This document shows positions 1 through 5,929 of a DNA stretch of 23,815 bases, in pieces. Source of the DNA: DASSJF01 sp035934535 (GTDB lineage: Bacteria > Sysuimicrobiota > Sysuimicrobiia > Sysuimicrobiales > Segetimicrobiaceae); assembly GCA_035934535.1 (NCBI GenBank), contig DASYXS010000019.1, positions 1-23,815 of the forward strand, given 5' to 3'. Both the position numbers and the translations under genes were made by a program. Numbering within the stretch: position 1 is the stretch's first letter; each line of letters opens with the position of its first letter. The notes beneath the pieces were generated by a model that saw only the letters and a program-made list of their open reading frames with translations, was not told where the DNA came from and ran no database searches.

Positions 1-534
1 CGCCTCGCCGCCGAGCCTCAGCAGCGGCAGCGCATACTCCACGGTCACCCGCGCCGGCGCGAGCGCCCGCGCGGTCACCGTGTCGTAGCGGCCGCGATGC
101 GCCGGATCGCGGCCGAGATCCTCGGCGCGCGCCTGCGCGACGTCGACGTTGTCGAGCGCGAGATCGCGCGCGGCGATCTCGAGAAACGCCGCCTTCTTCC
201 GCGCGGCGTCGGCGAGCACGATGTGAAGGCGCGGCCGCATCACGGCGAGCGGAATGCCCGGCACGCCCGCGCCGCTCCCGAGATCCACCAAGCGGCCCGC
301 GTCTGGCACGAACGGCAGCAGGCACAGTGCCCCGGCGATCAGGACCGACGCGGTTTCCGCGGCGCCCGCGCCGGTGAGCTGCACACGGGGGCGCCATTCT
401 TCTACGAGCGCGAGGTAGCGTTCGAGGCGCAGGCGCTGATCACGGGAGAGCGCCAGCCCGAGCGCGGCCGCGGTCGAGGCCACCGTCACGCCGGACGCGC
501 GCGGCGGTGCGGACCGCGGCCTGTGCGGCGCCAC
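1..534 (-). CDS. rsmG: 16S rRNA (guanine527-N7)-methyltransferase RsmG (GidB), 3' end cut off by window
   Basis: I translated this reading frame by hand; it stays open to the window edge (178 codons visible; the family is usually about 200-240 residues). The SAM-binding motif VDLGSGAGVPGIPLA is at residues 83-97, followed by ARKKAAFLE (about 111-119) and ARAL (155-158), both typical of RsmG. The enzyme methylates G527 of 16S rRNA in the cytoplasm; its loss is known to give low-level streptomycin resistance. The start is uncertain: GTG at 534 is the most upstream after the jag stop, but GTG at 489 or 483 would give an N-terminus closer to the family (alignable sequence begins near AALGLALS), and none has a clear ribosome binding site. 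It follows jag by 8 bases and should be last or near last in the rpmH operon. The usual mnmE and mnmG genes are absent between jag and rsmG. Confidence 0.93.
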   Translation of the reverse strand, partial: MAPHRPRSAPPRASGVTVASTAAALGLALSRDQRLRLERYLALVEEWRPRVQLTGAGAAETASVLIAGALCLLPFVPDAGRLVDLGSGAGVPGIPLAVMRPRLHIVLADAARKKAAFLEIAARDLALDNVDVAQARAEDLGRDPAHRGRYDTVTARALAPARVTVEYALPLLRLGGEA

Positions 535-542
535 GCGGTTAC

Positions 543-1313
543 TTACGCGTCGGTGTCTTCTGGAAGATCGTCGTCCGCCGCGGCCTCGCCGCAGCGGGAC
601 GCGGCCTCGGGCATCGTACCCCGCGCCGCGATGACGATATGCCGGTCGGCGCCGTCGCCTTCGCTGTACGTCATGACGTCCGGGTCTTGGGCGAGCATGG
701 TGTGGATGAAGCGCCGCTCCGAGGCGGGCATCGGATCGAGCGGCGCCGGCTCGCCGCTGCGCCGCACGCGGCTCACGACGCGGCGGGTAAGGGCCGACAG
801 CGTCTCCCGCCGGCGCTCGCGATAGCGCTCCGCGTCGACGGCGACCTGCACGCGGTGGCCGACCCGGCGTGTGGTCATGAGGTTCACGAGAAGGTCTAGC
901 GCCTCGAGCGTCTGACCATGCCGCCCGATCAGCGGCGCGAGCTGCGGGCCGGTGACGATAACGGAGACGCCGCCGTCCTCGTCGCGCGCCGTCACCGACG
1001 CGCCCATGCCCATCGCGTCGAGGAGCGACGCGGTGACGCCACGGGCGACTGCCACCGGATCGTCGGCCGCCTCAGGCTGTGACACGGGGGCGGGTTCCGG
1101 CGCGGCGGCCACGGCCTCCTCGGCCTCACCGGCCTCGATCGCCGACAGGAGCGTAACGCGCACCCGCGCCTCGCGCGAGCCGAGGCCGAGCACGCCCCGG
1201 CTGCCTTCGTCCAGAACCAGGAGGTCCACATCCTCGCGCTTCGCGCCGAGCGTGCGCAGCGCGCTGCGGATCGCCTCTTCGACCGTGCGCCCGGCGCCTT
1301 CTGCCGAGTTCAC
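543..1313 (-). CDS. jag: Jag/KhpB RNA-binding protein (Jag_N, KH and R3H domains)
   Basis: A 256-residue protein, the usual partner of YidC at origins. An N-terminal Jag_N domain (about 5-55, with EGSRGVLGLGSREARVRV) is followed by an Ala/Glu/Pro-rich linker (60-88). Next come a KH domain (about 90-165, with the GRHGQTLEAL loop at 130-139) and an R3H domain (about 170-232, with ERRFIH near 199 and YSEGDGADRHIVI). The tail is acidic. The GTG start at 1313-1311 overlaps the yidC stop in a GTGA arrangement, which implies translational coupling; the open frame continues upstream only as the antisense-like shadow of yidC. KhpB proteins bind many RNAs and affect cell division and envelope synthesis in Firmicutes; the target here is unknown. 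Confidence 0.95.
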   Translation of the reverse strand: MNSAEGAGRTVEEAIRSALRTLGAKREDVDLLVLDEGSRGVLGLGSREARVRVTLLSAIEAGEAEEAVAAAPEPAPVSQPEAADDPVAVARGVTASLLDAMGMGASVTARDEDGGVSVIVTGPQLAPLIGRHGQTLEALDLLVNLMTTRRVGHRVQVAVDAERYRERRRETLSALTRRVVSRVRRSGEPAPLDPMPASERRFIHTMLAQDPDVMTYSEGDGADRHIVIAARGTMPEAASRCGEAAADDDLPEDTDA

Positions 1314-2146
1314 GCCTGCTTCGCCCCCTTTTGGTTTCTCGGTCTGCGGCCGCGGCGGTTCGCGGATTTCCCGCCCGCCTGTGCCGGCTGTGGTTTCACG
1401 GCGGCCGGCGGTGAGTCCGCCAGCGCCGCCGCGGCGCGGGACTGGGCGATTGCCTGAGATTTCGGCGGCGCGCTCACCATCGGATGCGGCCGGCCCACCA
1501 CGAGGAAGTATTCGCCGATGTAGGCGGTCGTGGACACAATCCAATAAATGGAGAGCCCCGCGGCGTAGTTGAGCGCGAAGTACCCGAACATGATCGGCAT
1601 AAACACGAACATCTTGGCCTGCGCCGGGTCGGTCATGCTCATCTTCTGCTGATACCAGGTCGTCAGCCCGACCAGGACGGGAAAGATGAGCGCGAGCAGG
1701 AAGACGGGATGGTTCGGCAACGCCTGGAGCACGCGGCCCATCGGCCGTTCGGCCATGCCGAGCCACGGCAGCCCGATCACGGTGGCGTTTCCAAAGAGCT
1801 TGCTGTTCGACAACAACGCGAAGAGGCCCCACAACACCGGCAACTGGACGACCATCGGCAGGCAGCCCATCATCGGATTGACGCTGTGGGCGCGGTACAG
1901 CGCCATCATCTCTTGGTTCAGCGTCTTGGGATCGTCCTTGTGCTTCCGGCGCAGCTCTGCCATGTGCGGCGTCAGGACCTGCATCGCCTTCATGGACCGC
2001 AGCTGGACGCGGGTGAGCGGGTGGATGACCGCTTTGACGATGAGCGTCAGCAGAATGACGGACAGCGTGTAGTCGTGGGTCAGGCCGTAGAGGACCTGGA
2101 GCGCGCCGGCGAGCCAGGGCACAAATGGGTTATGGAAACTAGGCAA
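1310..2146 (-). CDS. yidC: YidC/Oxa1/SpoIIIJ membrane protein insertase
   Basis: A 278-residue membrane insertase of the short Gram-positive type, without the large periplasmic domain of proteobacterial YidC. Hydrophobic segments are near 8-22, 28-44, 96-112, 146-163, 181-193 and 196-217. The stretch HPLTRVQLRSMKAMQ (42-56) and QEMMALYRAHSVNP (78-91) match the cytoplasmic hairpin region of the family. The C-tail (218-278) is Pro/Ala-rich and then strongly basic (RRGRRPRNQKG), as expected for ribosome contact. There is no lipobox cysteine near the N-terminus. The start is TTG at 2146, seven bases after a GGGAGG site, and it overlaps the yidD stop by 8 bases. Lys38 sits where E. coli YidC has its groove arginine (R366), a conservative change. 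Confidence 0.96.
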   Translation of the reverse strand: MPSFHNPFVPWLAGALQVLYGLTHDYTLSVILLTLIVKAVIHPLTRVQLRSMKAMQVLTPHMAELRRKHKDDPKTLNQEMMALYRAHSVNPMMGCLPMVVQLPVLWGLFALLSNSKLFGNATVIGLPWLGMAERPMGRVLQALPNHPVFLLALIFPVLVGLTTWYQQKMSMTDPAQAKMFVFMPIMFGYFALNYAAGLSIYWIVSTTAYIGEYFLVVGRPHPMVSAPPKSQAIAQSRAAAALADSPPAAVKPQPAQAGGKSANRRGRRPRNQKGAKQA

Positions 2147-2441
2147 CCTCTGGCCTCCCTGGTTCGGCGCGCTGCTCCGACGCCGGCGCATCTCGCCGGC
2201 TAGTCCCCTCGGGGGGTGGGACGGGATCGTAGCCGCCGGGATGCAACGGGTGGCAGCGCAGGACCCGGCGCACGGCAAGCCAGCCGCCGGACAGAAGCCC
2301 GTACCGCTCGACCGTCTCCGCGGCGTACTCTGAGCACGAGGGCGTGAAGCGGCAGGACGGGGGCAGGAAAGGCGAGATCCAGCGCTGATACCAGCGGATC
2401 GCGCCGACCCCGATCGCGCGCCCTACGTCGCGGCCCGGCAC
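2139..2441 (-). CDS. yidD: Membrane protein insertion efficiency factor YidD
   Basis: A small protein of about 100 residues. The core RWYQRWISPFLPPSCRFTPS, then CSEYA, and later LRCHPLHPGGYDPVP, is the diagnostic YidD pattern with three conserved cysteines. YidD is a peripheral inner-membrane protein that assists YidC-dependent insertion. The start is inferred: GTG at 2441 gives MPGRDVGRAIGVGAIRWYQ and overlaps the rnpA stop by 19 bases; no better start lies nearer the conserved core. The C-terminus (PEGTSRRDAPASEQRAEPG) is a variable tail that ends inside the yidC ribosome binding region. Confidence 0.93.
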   Translation of the reverse strand: MPGRDVGRAIGVGAIRWYQRWISPFLPPSCRFTPSCSEYAAETVERYGLLSGGWLAVRRVLRCHPLHPGGYDPVPPPEGTSRRDAPASEQRAEPGRPEVA

Positions 2442-2767
2442 AACAGCCGCCCCGCGGCGCACAATGCTTCCATCTCTCGCATGATCTCGGTAAACCCGGC
2501 CTCGGCCGCCCCGGCGCGCGCCACCACGACGATGTCGCCCGTCTCGCAAAGCCGCGGCTCGATCCGGCGGTAGGCCTCGCGCAGCCTCCGTTTGGCGCGG
2601 TTCCGGACCACCGCCCCCCCGAGGCCCCGGCCGGCCGTTACGCCCACCCGCCGGCCAAACGGTGTCGGGCGCACGTAGAGCGCCAGGGCCTGTCCGGCGT
2701 AGCGACGGCCCTCACGGTACACTCGGGAGAAGTCCGCCCGCGAGACGAGCCGCCCGCCGCCCGCCAT
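2423..2767 (-). CDS. rnpA: Ribonuclease P protein component RnpA
   Basis: A 114-residue basic protein, the usual size. It carries RLVSRADFSRVYREGRRYAG at 6-25 and the RNR signature AVVRNRAKRRLREAYRRIEP in the middle, which binds the RNase P RNA. Together with that RNA it matures the 5' ends of tRNAs. ATG at 2767 gives the family-like N-terminus MAGGGRLVSRADF. The open frame extends upstream, but there it overlaps rpmH and has no homology. It begins 25 bases after the rpmH stop and its stop lies inside yidD. Confidence 0.96.
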   Translation of the reverse strand: MAGGGRLVSRADFSRVYREGRRYAGQALALYVRPTPFGRRVGVTAGRGLGGAVVRNRAKRRLREAYRRIEPRLCETGDIVVVARAGAAEAGFTEIMREMEALCAAGRLLCRAAT

Positions 2768-2792
2768 CGACCCGGGCCCGCCACCTCTGCCG

Positions 2793-2930
2793 CTACGCGG
2801 GCGAGAGACGACGCCGGCCGCGTTGGCGGCGGCGGCGCAGCACGTTCCGGCCTCCGGGCGTGCGCATCCTGGCCCGGAACCCATGCGTCCGGGCGCGGCG
2901 TCTGCGATTCGGTTGAAACGTGCGCTTCAC
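2793..2930 (-). CDS. rpmH: 50S ribosomal protein L34
   Basis: A 45-residue very basic protein matching L34 throughout: (M)KRTFQPNRRRRARTHGFRAR, then MRTPGGRNVLRRRRQRGR. The GTG start at 2930 follows a GGAGG site 9 bases upstream. It is the first gene of the leftward operon and pairs with a promoter at 2961-2989. Its position next to the DnaA boxes is the standard left border of the origin in many bacteria. Confidence 0.98.
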   Translation of the reverse strand: MKRTFQPNRRRRARTHGFRARMRTPGGRNVLRRRRQRGRRRLSPA

Positions 2931-2960
2931 GACGGCACTCCTCCAAGAAGCGACCAAATG

Positions 2961-2989
2961 ACTATAGCACACGGTCCTTGGGGCGTCCA
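2961..2989 (-). promoter_or_regulatory. Promoter of the rpmH-rnpA-yidD-yidC-jag-rsmG operon
   Basis: On the minus strand TGGACG (2989-2984) and TATAGT (2966-2961) are separated by 17 bases. A TG one base before the -10 (TGCTATAGT) gives an extended -10. Transcription would start near 2954, about 24 bases before the rpmH GTG. It lies about 75 bases from the nearest DnaA box, so firing could be coupled to origin activity (inference). Confidence 0.65.
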
Positions 2990-3064
2990 CGAAACCCGAC
3001 TTTGGGAAGGCCATCGGCGGCGAATTTCATCGAGGTGGTGGTATCTTGTGGACGGCGGGCACAC

Positions 3065-3073
3065 TTATCCACA
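3065..3073 (+). promoter_or_regulatory. DnaA box
   Basis: TTATCCACA, a perfect consensus 9-mer; first of the upstream cluster. Confidence 0.85.
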
Positions 3074-3167
3074 CTTTTACAGTCCCATAACACAACTCGG
3101 CGCGTCTCCGGCCGAATTCTCAGCAACTTGCCGCTTTCTGCGGCAGACCGGCAGGAGTCCGGTTCAA

Positions 3168-3176
3168 TTATCCACA
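3168..3176 (+). promoter_or_regulatory. DnaA box
   Basis: TTATCCACA, a perfect consensus 9-mer, 95 bases after the previous one and in the same orientation. Confidence 0.87.
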
Positions 3177-3180
3177 ATCT

Positions 3181-3189
3181 TTTCCACAC
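3181..3189 (+). promoter_or_regulatory. DnaA box
   Basis: TTTTCCACA, matching TTWTNCACA, four bases after the previous box. Confidence 0.82.
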
Positions 3190-3191
3190 CT

Positions 3192-3200
3192 GTGGATAAG
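3192..3200 (-). promoter_or_regulatory. DnaA box
   Basis: TGTGGATAA on the plus strand, a perfect box on the minus strand. It faces the 3181 box, making a tight three-box head-to-head group at 3168-3200. Confidence 0.87.
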
Positions 3201-3305
3201 GTGGTTCACCCGCTGTTATCCGCGCAGTACACAACCTGCACACCCGCATGCGCGACGAGGGCCGCGCGTGATCGCTGAAAAGACTGCGCTCATCTCTCCA
3301 CAGAG

Positions 3306-3337
3306 TTGACCGCACCACGGCATGTCAGCGGCATACT
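3306..3337 (+). promoter_or_regulatory. Weak promoter candidate for the ATPase-dnaA operon
   Basis: TTGACC at 3306-3311 is a good -35 word, but the best -10 (CATACT, 3332-3337) is 20 bases away, longer than usual. The direct repeat CGGCAT...CGGCAT overlaps this spacer. It is placed correctly for a rightward transcript covering the leader ORF, the ATPase gene and dnaA. No better promoter was found between the boxes and the leader. Confidence 0.3.
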
Positions 3338-3376
3338 CGAAAAGTGCGCGACGTGTGCGCAAACAAAAGGAGGGCA

Positions 3377-3411
3377 TCCGCGTGCGGCCAATTTTTTCAT
3401 GCGCACGCGGA
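3377..3411 (+). promoter_or_regulatory. Leader hairpin covering the small ORF start and part of the next ribosome binding site
   Basis: TCCGCGTGCG (3377-3386) is perfectly complementary to CGCACGCGGA (3402-3411): ten pairs around a 15-base loop rich in U. The left arm holds the GTG start of the 13-codon leader ORF. The right arm takes the first three bases of the GGAGGAG site (3409-3415) of the following gene. Ribosomes on the leader would melt it, as in translational attenuation (inference). Confidence 0.6.
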
Positions 3412-3423
3412 GGAGTCGCATAG
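3382..3423 (+). CDS. Candidate 13-residue leader peptide upstream of the origin ATPase gene
   Basis: GTG at 3382 follows a very strong ribosome binding site, AAAAGGAGGG (3365-3374), with 8 bases between GGAGG and GTG. It reads VRPIFSCARGGVA and stops at TAG 3421-3423, directly abutting the ATG of the next gene at 3424. The two Gly codons of the peptide are the GGAGGA of the next gene's ribosome binding site. This is either a regulatory leader peptide or a coupling device; expression is unproven. No similarity to known leader peptides is recognised. Confidence 0.5.
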   Translation: MRPIFSCARGGVA

Positions 3424-4245
3424 ATGCAGGACTTCTTCCTGCGGCTCGTGTCTCAACGGGGAGATGAGACGGCGAACGAGGCGCAGGCGCCCGAAGTTCG
3501 AGTAGCGATCTACGATTCGCCGCTCGCACCGCCGCAGGTCGTCACCCTCTCATCTGATGACTTCAACCAGCTCATCGGCGAATTGTCCGCACGAACGCAC
3601 AGCTACGCGCGGGAGCGGGGCGGCCGCATCCCCTTTGTGGTCATCAAGGAGATCATCGAAAACTTGATCCACGCTTACTTCAAGGATGCGGTCGTCACGA
3701 TCATGGGTGACGGGAACATGATCCGGATCTCGGACCAGGGACCGGGCATTCCTGAAAATGTGCGGGCACATGCGTTCGAGCCCGGTTACACGACGGCCAC
3801 GCGCGAGATGCGCCGCTTCATCAAGGGGGTCGGATCCGGACTGCCGGTCGCAAAGGAGCAGCTGGCATTCCTCGGCGGCGCGATCACGATCGACGACAAC
3901 CTCAAGGGCGGCACGGTCGTGACGCTTCACGTCGGCCCGCCGGCGGGTGCCGCGCCCGAGGCGGTGGCCTCACCGCGGCTCGCGGCCGCGGCGCCGGCGG
4001 GTGCGCAGCCCGCCGCGCCGCGGCTCTCCGACCGGCCGAAGAAGATCCTGCTCCTGATCGCAGAGATCGGCGCGGCCGGTCCGTCGACCATCGCCAAGGA
4101 ACTCGGGATGAGTCACAGCACCGCGTTCCGGGAGCTGTCGTCGCTGCAGCACATGCGCCTCTTGGCGGTCGGCGCGGCCGACCCCGGCAAGCGGACGCTG
4201 ACGGAAGAGGGCATCGCGTTTCTCGGCACCGTCTTCAAAGACTAG
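3424..4245 (+). CDS. GHKL (histidine-kinase-like) ATPase fused to a winged helix-turn-helix, encoded beside dnaA
   Basis: A 273-residue protein of unrecognised specific function. Residues about 65-170 form a GHKL ATPase fold: N box KEIIENLIHAYF (75-86), G1 box DQGPGIP (104-110), G2 box KGVGSGLPVAK (134-144) and a final KGGTVVTLHV (161-170). There is no phosphoacceptor His/dimerisation domain, receiver or membrane segment, so it is not a complete sensor kinase. After a Pro/Ala linker (171-203), residues 204-273 look like a MarR/ArsR/IclR-type winged helix, with STIAKELGMSHSTAFRELSS at 221-240 as the helix-turn-helix. ATG 3424 has GGAGGAG 8 bases upstream. It ends 39 bases before dnaA and shares its transcript. 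RsbW/SpoIIAB-type anti-sigma factors have a similar ATPase, but not this DNA-binding tail. A nucleotide-sensing regulator of dnaA or the origin is a reasonable inference, not shown. Confidence 0.9.
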   Translation: MQDFFLRLVSQRGDETANEAQAPEVRVAIYDSPLAPPQVVTLSSDDFNQLIGELSARTHSYARERGGRIPFVVIKEIIENLIHAYFKDAVVTIMGDGNMIRISDQGPGIPENVRAHAFEPGYTTATREMRRFIKGVGSGLPVAKEQLAFLGGAITIDDNLKGGTVVTLHVGPPAGAAPEAVASPRLAAAAPAGAQPAAPRLSDRPKKILLLIAEIGAAGPSTIAKELGMSHSTAFRELSSLQHMRLLAVGAADPGKRTLTEEGIAFLGTVFKD

Positions 4246-4284
4246 ATCGGACTGCGGCATCGGCCGTACGGGAGGACGCACCGC

Positions 4285-5712
4285 ATGGACGTACAGAGCA
4301 TCACTGCCGGCGGACACGCCGTCGGCGAAAATGAAATCAAAGCCGGCCAGGTGTGGCAGGAAGCCCTAGCCCGCATCGAGAGCCAGCTCAGCAAGCCGAG
4401 CTTCGAGGCGTTTCTCAAGGCGATGCAGCCGCTGGCGCTCGAGCAGGATGTCTTTGTGTTTTCCGTTCCGAGCGCGTTCGCGAAAGAATGGCTGGAAGGA
4501 CGGTACCGCGGCCTGATCGCGGAGACGCTACGCGAGGTGCTGACGCGCGGAGTGGACGTCCGGTTCGTCGTGACCGACGGCGACCCGAACGGTCACGGTT
4601 CGCGCCAGGCACCGCCCGCACAGGCGTTCACGCGTCCCGAGGCGGCGGCACCTGGGGCCTCGGGCGACATGCGCTACCATACCGGCAAATACACGTTCGA
4701 TACCTTCGTCGTCGGCGCCGGCAACCGGTTCGCGCACGCGGCCGCGCAAGCGGTCGCGGAAACCCCGGCCCGCGCCTACAATCCGCTGTTCATCTACGGC
4801 GGGGTCGGACTGGGCAAGACCCACCTGCTCCAGGCCATCGGACACTACGTCCTGAGCCACTCGCCGGCGGCGCGCGTGATGTACGTCTCCTCGGAGCGCT
4901 TCACGAACGACCTCATCAACGCGATCCGCGACGACAAAATGGTAGAATTCCGTCACCGCTACCGGAACGTCGACGTACTCGCCATCGACGACATCCAGTT
5001 TCTGGCCGGGAAGGAGCGCACGCAGGAAGAGTTCTTTCATACCTTCAACACCCTGCACGAAACGAGCCGGCAGCTCATCATCAGCAGCGATCGTGCGCCC
5101 CGCGAGATCCCGACGCTAGAAGACCGGCTGCGCTCGCGATTTGAATGGGGTCTCATCGCCGACATCCAGCCGCCCGACTACGAAACCCGCGTGGCCATCC
5201 TCCGAAAGAAGGCGGAAAAGGATCGCATCGTCGTCCCCGACGAGGTGGCCCAGTACATCGCGCAGCGCATCTCCTCCAACATCCGCGAACTCGAAGGGGC
5301 GTTGAGCCGGCTTCGGGCCCACGCCGAGATGGCGCGGACGGCCATCTCTGTCGATGTCGCCGCGGAAGTGCTCAAAGAGCTTCTTCCGCAGGCGCGGGTG
5401 CGTCCGGTAACGATTCCGGCGATCCAACGGGCCGTCGCGGAATTCTTCGGCATTCGAATCGAGGAAATGAAAGCCAAACGGCGGACCAAGGGTGTGGCCT
5501 TTCCCCGTCAGGTTGCCATGTATCTGTGCCGCGAGATCACCGATGCCTCGCTGCCGCGTATCGGTGAGGAGTTCGGCGGCCGGGATCATACGACCGTCAT
5601 GCACGCGTGCGACCGGGTGAAACGTGCGCTCCAGGAGGATGCCCATCTCAACGCCGGCGTCGAAAGTCTTGTGGAAAGCTTCCGGACCGAACGCCCAGGA
5701 GCCAGGGGATAG
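4285..5712 (+). CDS. dnaA: Chromosomal replication initiator DnaA
   Basis: A 475-residue, full-length initiator. Domain I (about 20-95; WQEALARIESQLSKPSFEAF) is followed by a short Pro/Ala linker (100-130). The AAA+ domain carries Walker A GGVGLGKT (172-179), Walker B VLAIDDIQF (231-239) and the arginine-finger region LEDRLRSRFEWG (278-289). The domain IV DNA-binding signature GGRDHTTVMHA is at 431-441. DnaA-ATP binds the boxes listed here and opens the origin. The ATG has GGGAGG 9 bases upstream. There is no room for a separate promoter in the 39-base gap, so it is probably co-transcribed with the ATPase gene; the boxes upstream make autoregulation likely. Confidence 0.99.
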   Translation: MDVQSITAGGHAVGENEIKAGQVWQEALARIESQLSKPSFEAFLKAMQPLALEQDVFVFSVPSAFAKEWLEGRYRGLIAETLREVLTRGVDVRFVVTDGDPNGHGSRQAPPAQAFTRPEAAAPGASGDMRYHTGKYTFDTFVVGAGNRFAHAAAQAVAETPARAYNPLFIYGGVGLGKTHLLQAIGHYVLSHSPAARVMYVSSERFTNDLINAIRDDKMVEFRHRYRNVDVLAIDDIQFLAGKERTQEEFFHTFNTLHETSRQLIISSDRAPREIPTLEDRLRSRFEWGLIADIQPPDYETRVAILRKKAEKDRIVVPDEVAQYIAQRISSNIRELEGALSRLRAHAEMARTAISVDVAAEVLKELLPQARVRPVTIPAIQRAVAEFFGIRIEEMKAKRRTKGVAFPRQVAMYLCREITDASLPRIGEEFGGRDHTTVMHACDRVKRALQEDAHLNAGVESLVESFRTERPGARG

Positions 5713-5805
5713 TATGTGCACGATTGGAACCGCCTCGCGTCCGAATTCTCCGGTTGGGGGATGACCGGGATAACCCCGCCAGACCAGGTAATCGCGTCAG
5801 ACCGG

Positions 5806-5814
5806 TTATCCACA
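5806..5814 (+). promoter_or_regulatory. DnaA box
   Basis: TTATCCACA, a perfect consensus box in the dnaA-dnaN gap. Confidence 0.87.
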
Positions 5815-5848
5815 GGGCGAAATCGCCATCCCGTGCGCTTCTCTGCTG

Positions 5849-5866
5849 ATATTCACACAATCCACA
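5849..5866 (+). promoter_or_regulatory. Two degenerate DnaA boxes next to the unwinding element
   Basis: ATATTCACA (5849-5857, one mismatch to TTWTNCACA) is followed directly by CAATCCACA (5858-5866, two mismatches). They have the same orientation and touch the GG-TT spacer before the CTA repeats, the place held by the last two boxes before the DnaA-trios in Bacillus subtilis. Confidence 0.65.
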
Positions 5867-5910
5867 GGTTCTACTACTACTACGACGAATCTTTATATAG
5901 AAAACTTCTA
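5867..5910 (+). other. Origin unwinding element: DnaA-trio repeat plus AT-rich stretch
   Basis: After the last box comes GGTT, then four CTA triplets and CGACGAA (5871-5889), then the AT-rich TCTTTATATAGAAAACTTCT (about 5890-5910). On the complementary strand the CTA triplets are the 3'-GAT-5' DnaA-trios described as the single-strand DnaA-binding part of the bacterial basal unwinding system. Order, spacing and orientation match that model, so replication most likely opens here. Confidence 0.75.
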
Positions 5911-5929
5911 CTAGGAGGAGTATAAAGGA

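Larger units (their letters stand above)
2990..3364. other. Origin region, upstream DnaA-box cluster (rpmH to leader ORF)
   Basis: This non-coding stretch holds four DnaA boxes (3065-3200) and is visibly richer in A/T than the flanking genes. It corresponds to the incA/B side of a bipartite origin as in Bacillus subtilis. Weaker box-like words (TTATCCGCG at 3217-3225, CTCTCCACA at 3294-3302) may be low-affinity sites. I see no long AT-only unwinding element on this side; that appears to be in the dnaA-dnaN gap. Apart from boxes and a weak promoter candidate, 3201-3364 shows nothing clear. Confidence 0.8.

Noticed and set aside
97..899. Plus-strand open frames opposite rsmG and jag
   Set aside because: Shadows of the minus-strand genes, whose SAM-binding, KH and R3H motifs are clear.
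3217..3225. TTATCCGCG as a fifth upstream DnaA box
   Set aside because: It loses the CACA half that DnaA reads most strongly; at most a low-affinity site.
5871..5883. CTACTACTACTAC as an ordinary microsatellite
   Set aside because: Position and orientation after DnaA boxes and before an AT tract fit a DnaA-trio far better than a random triplet repeat.
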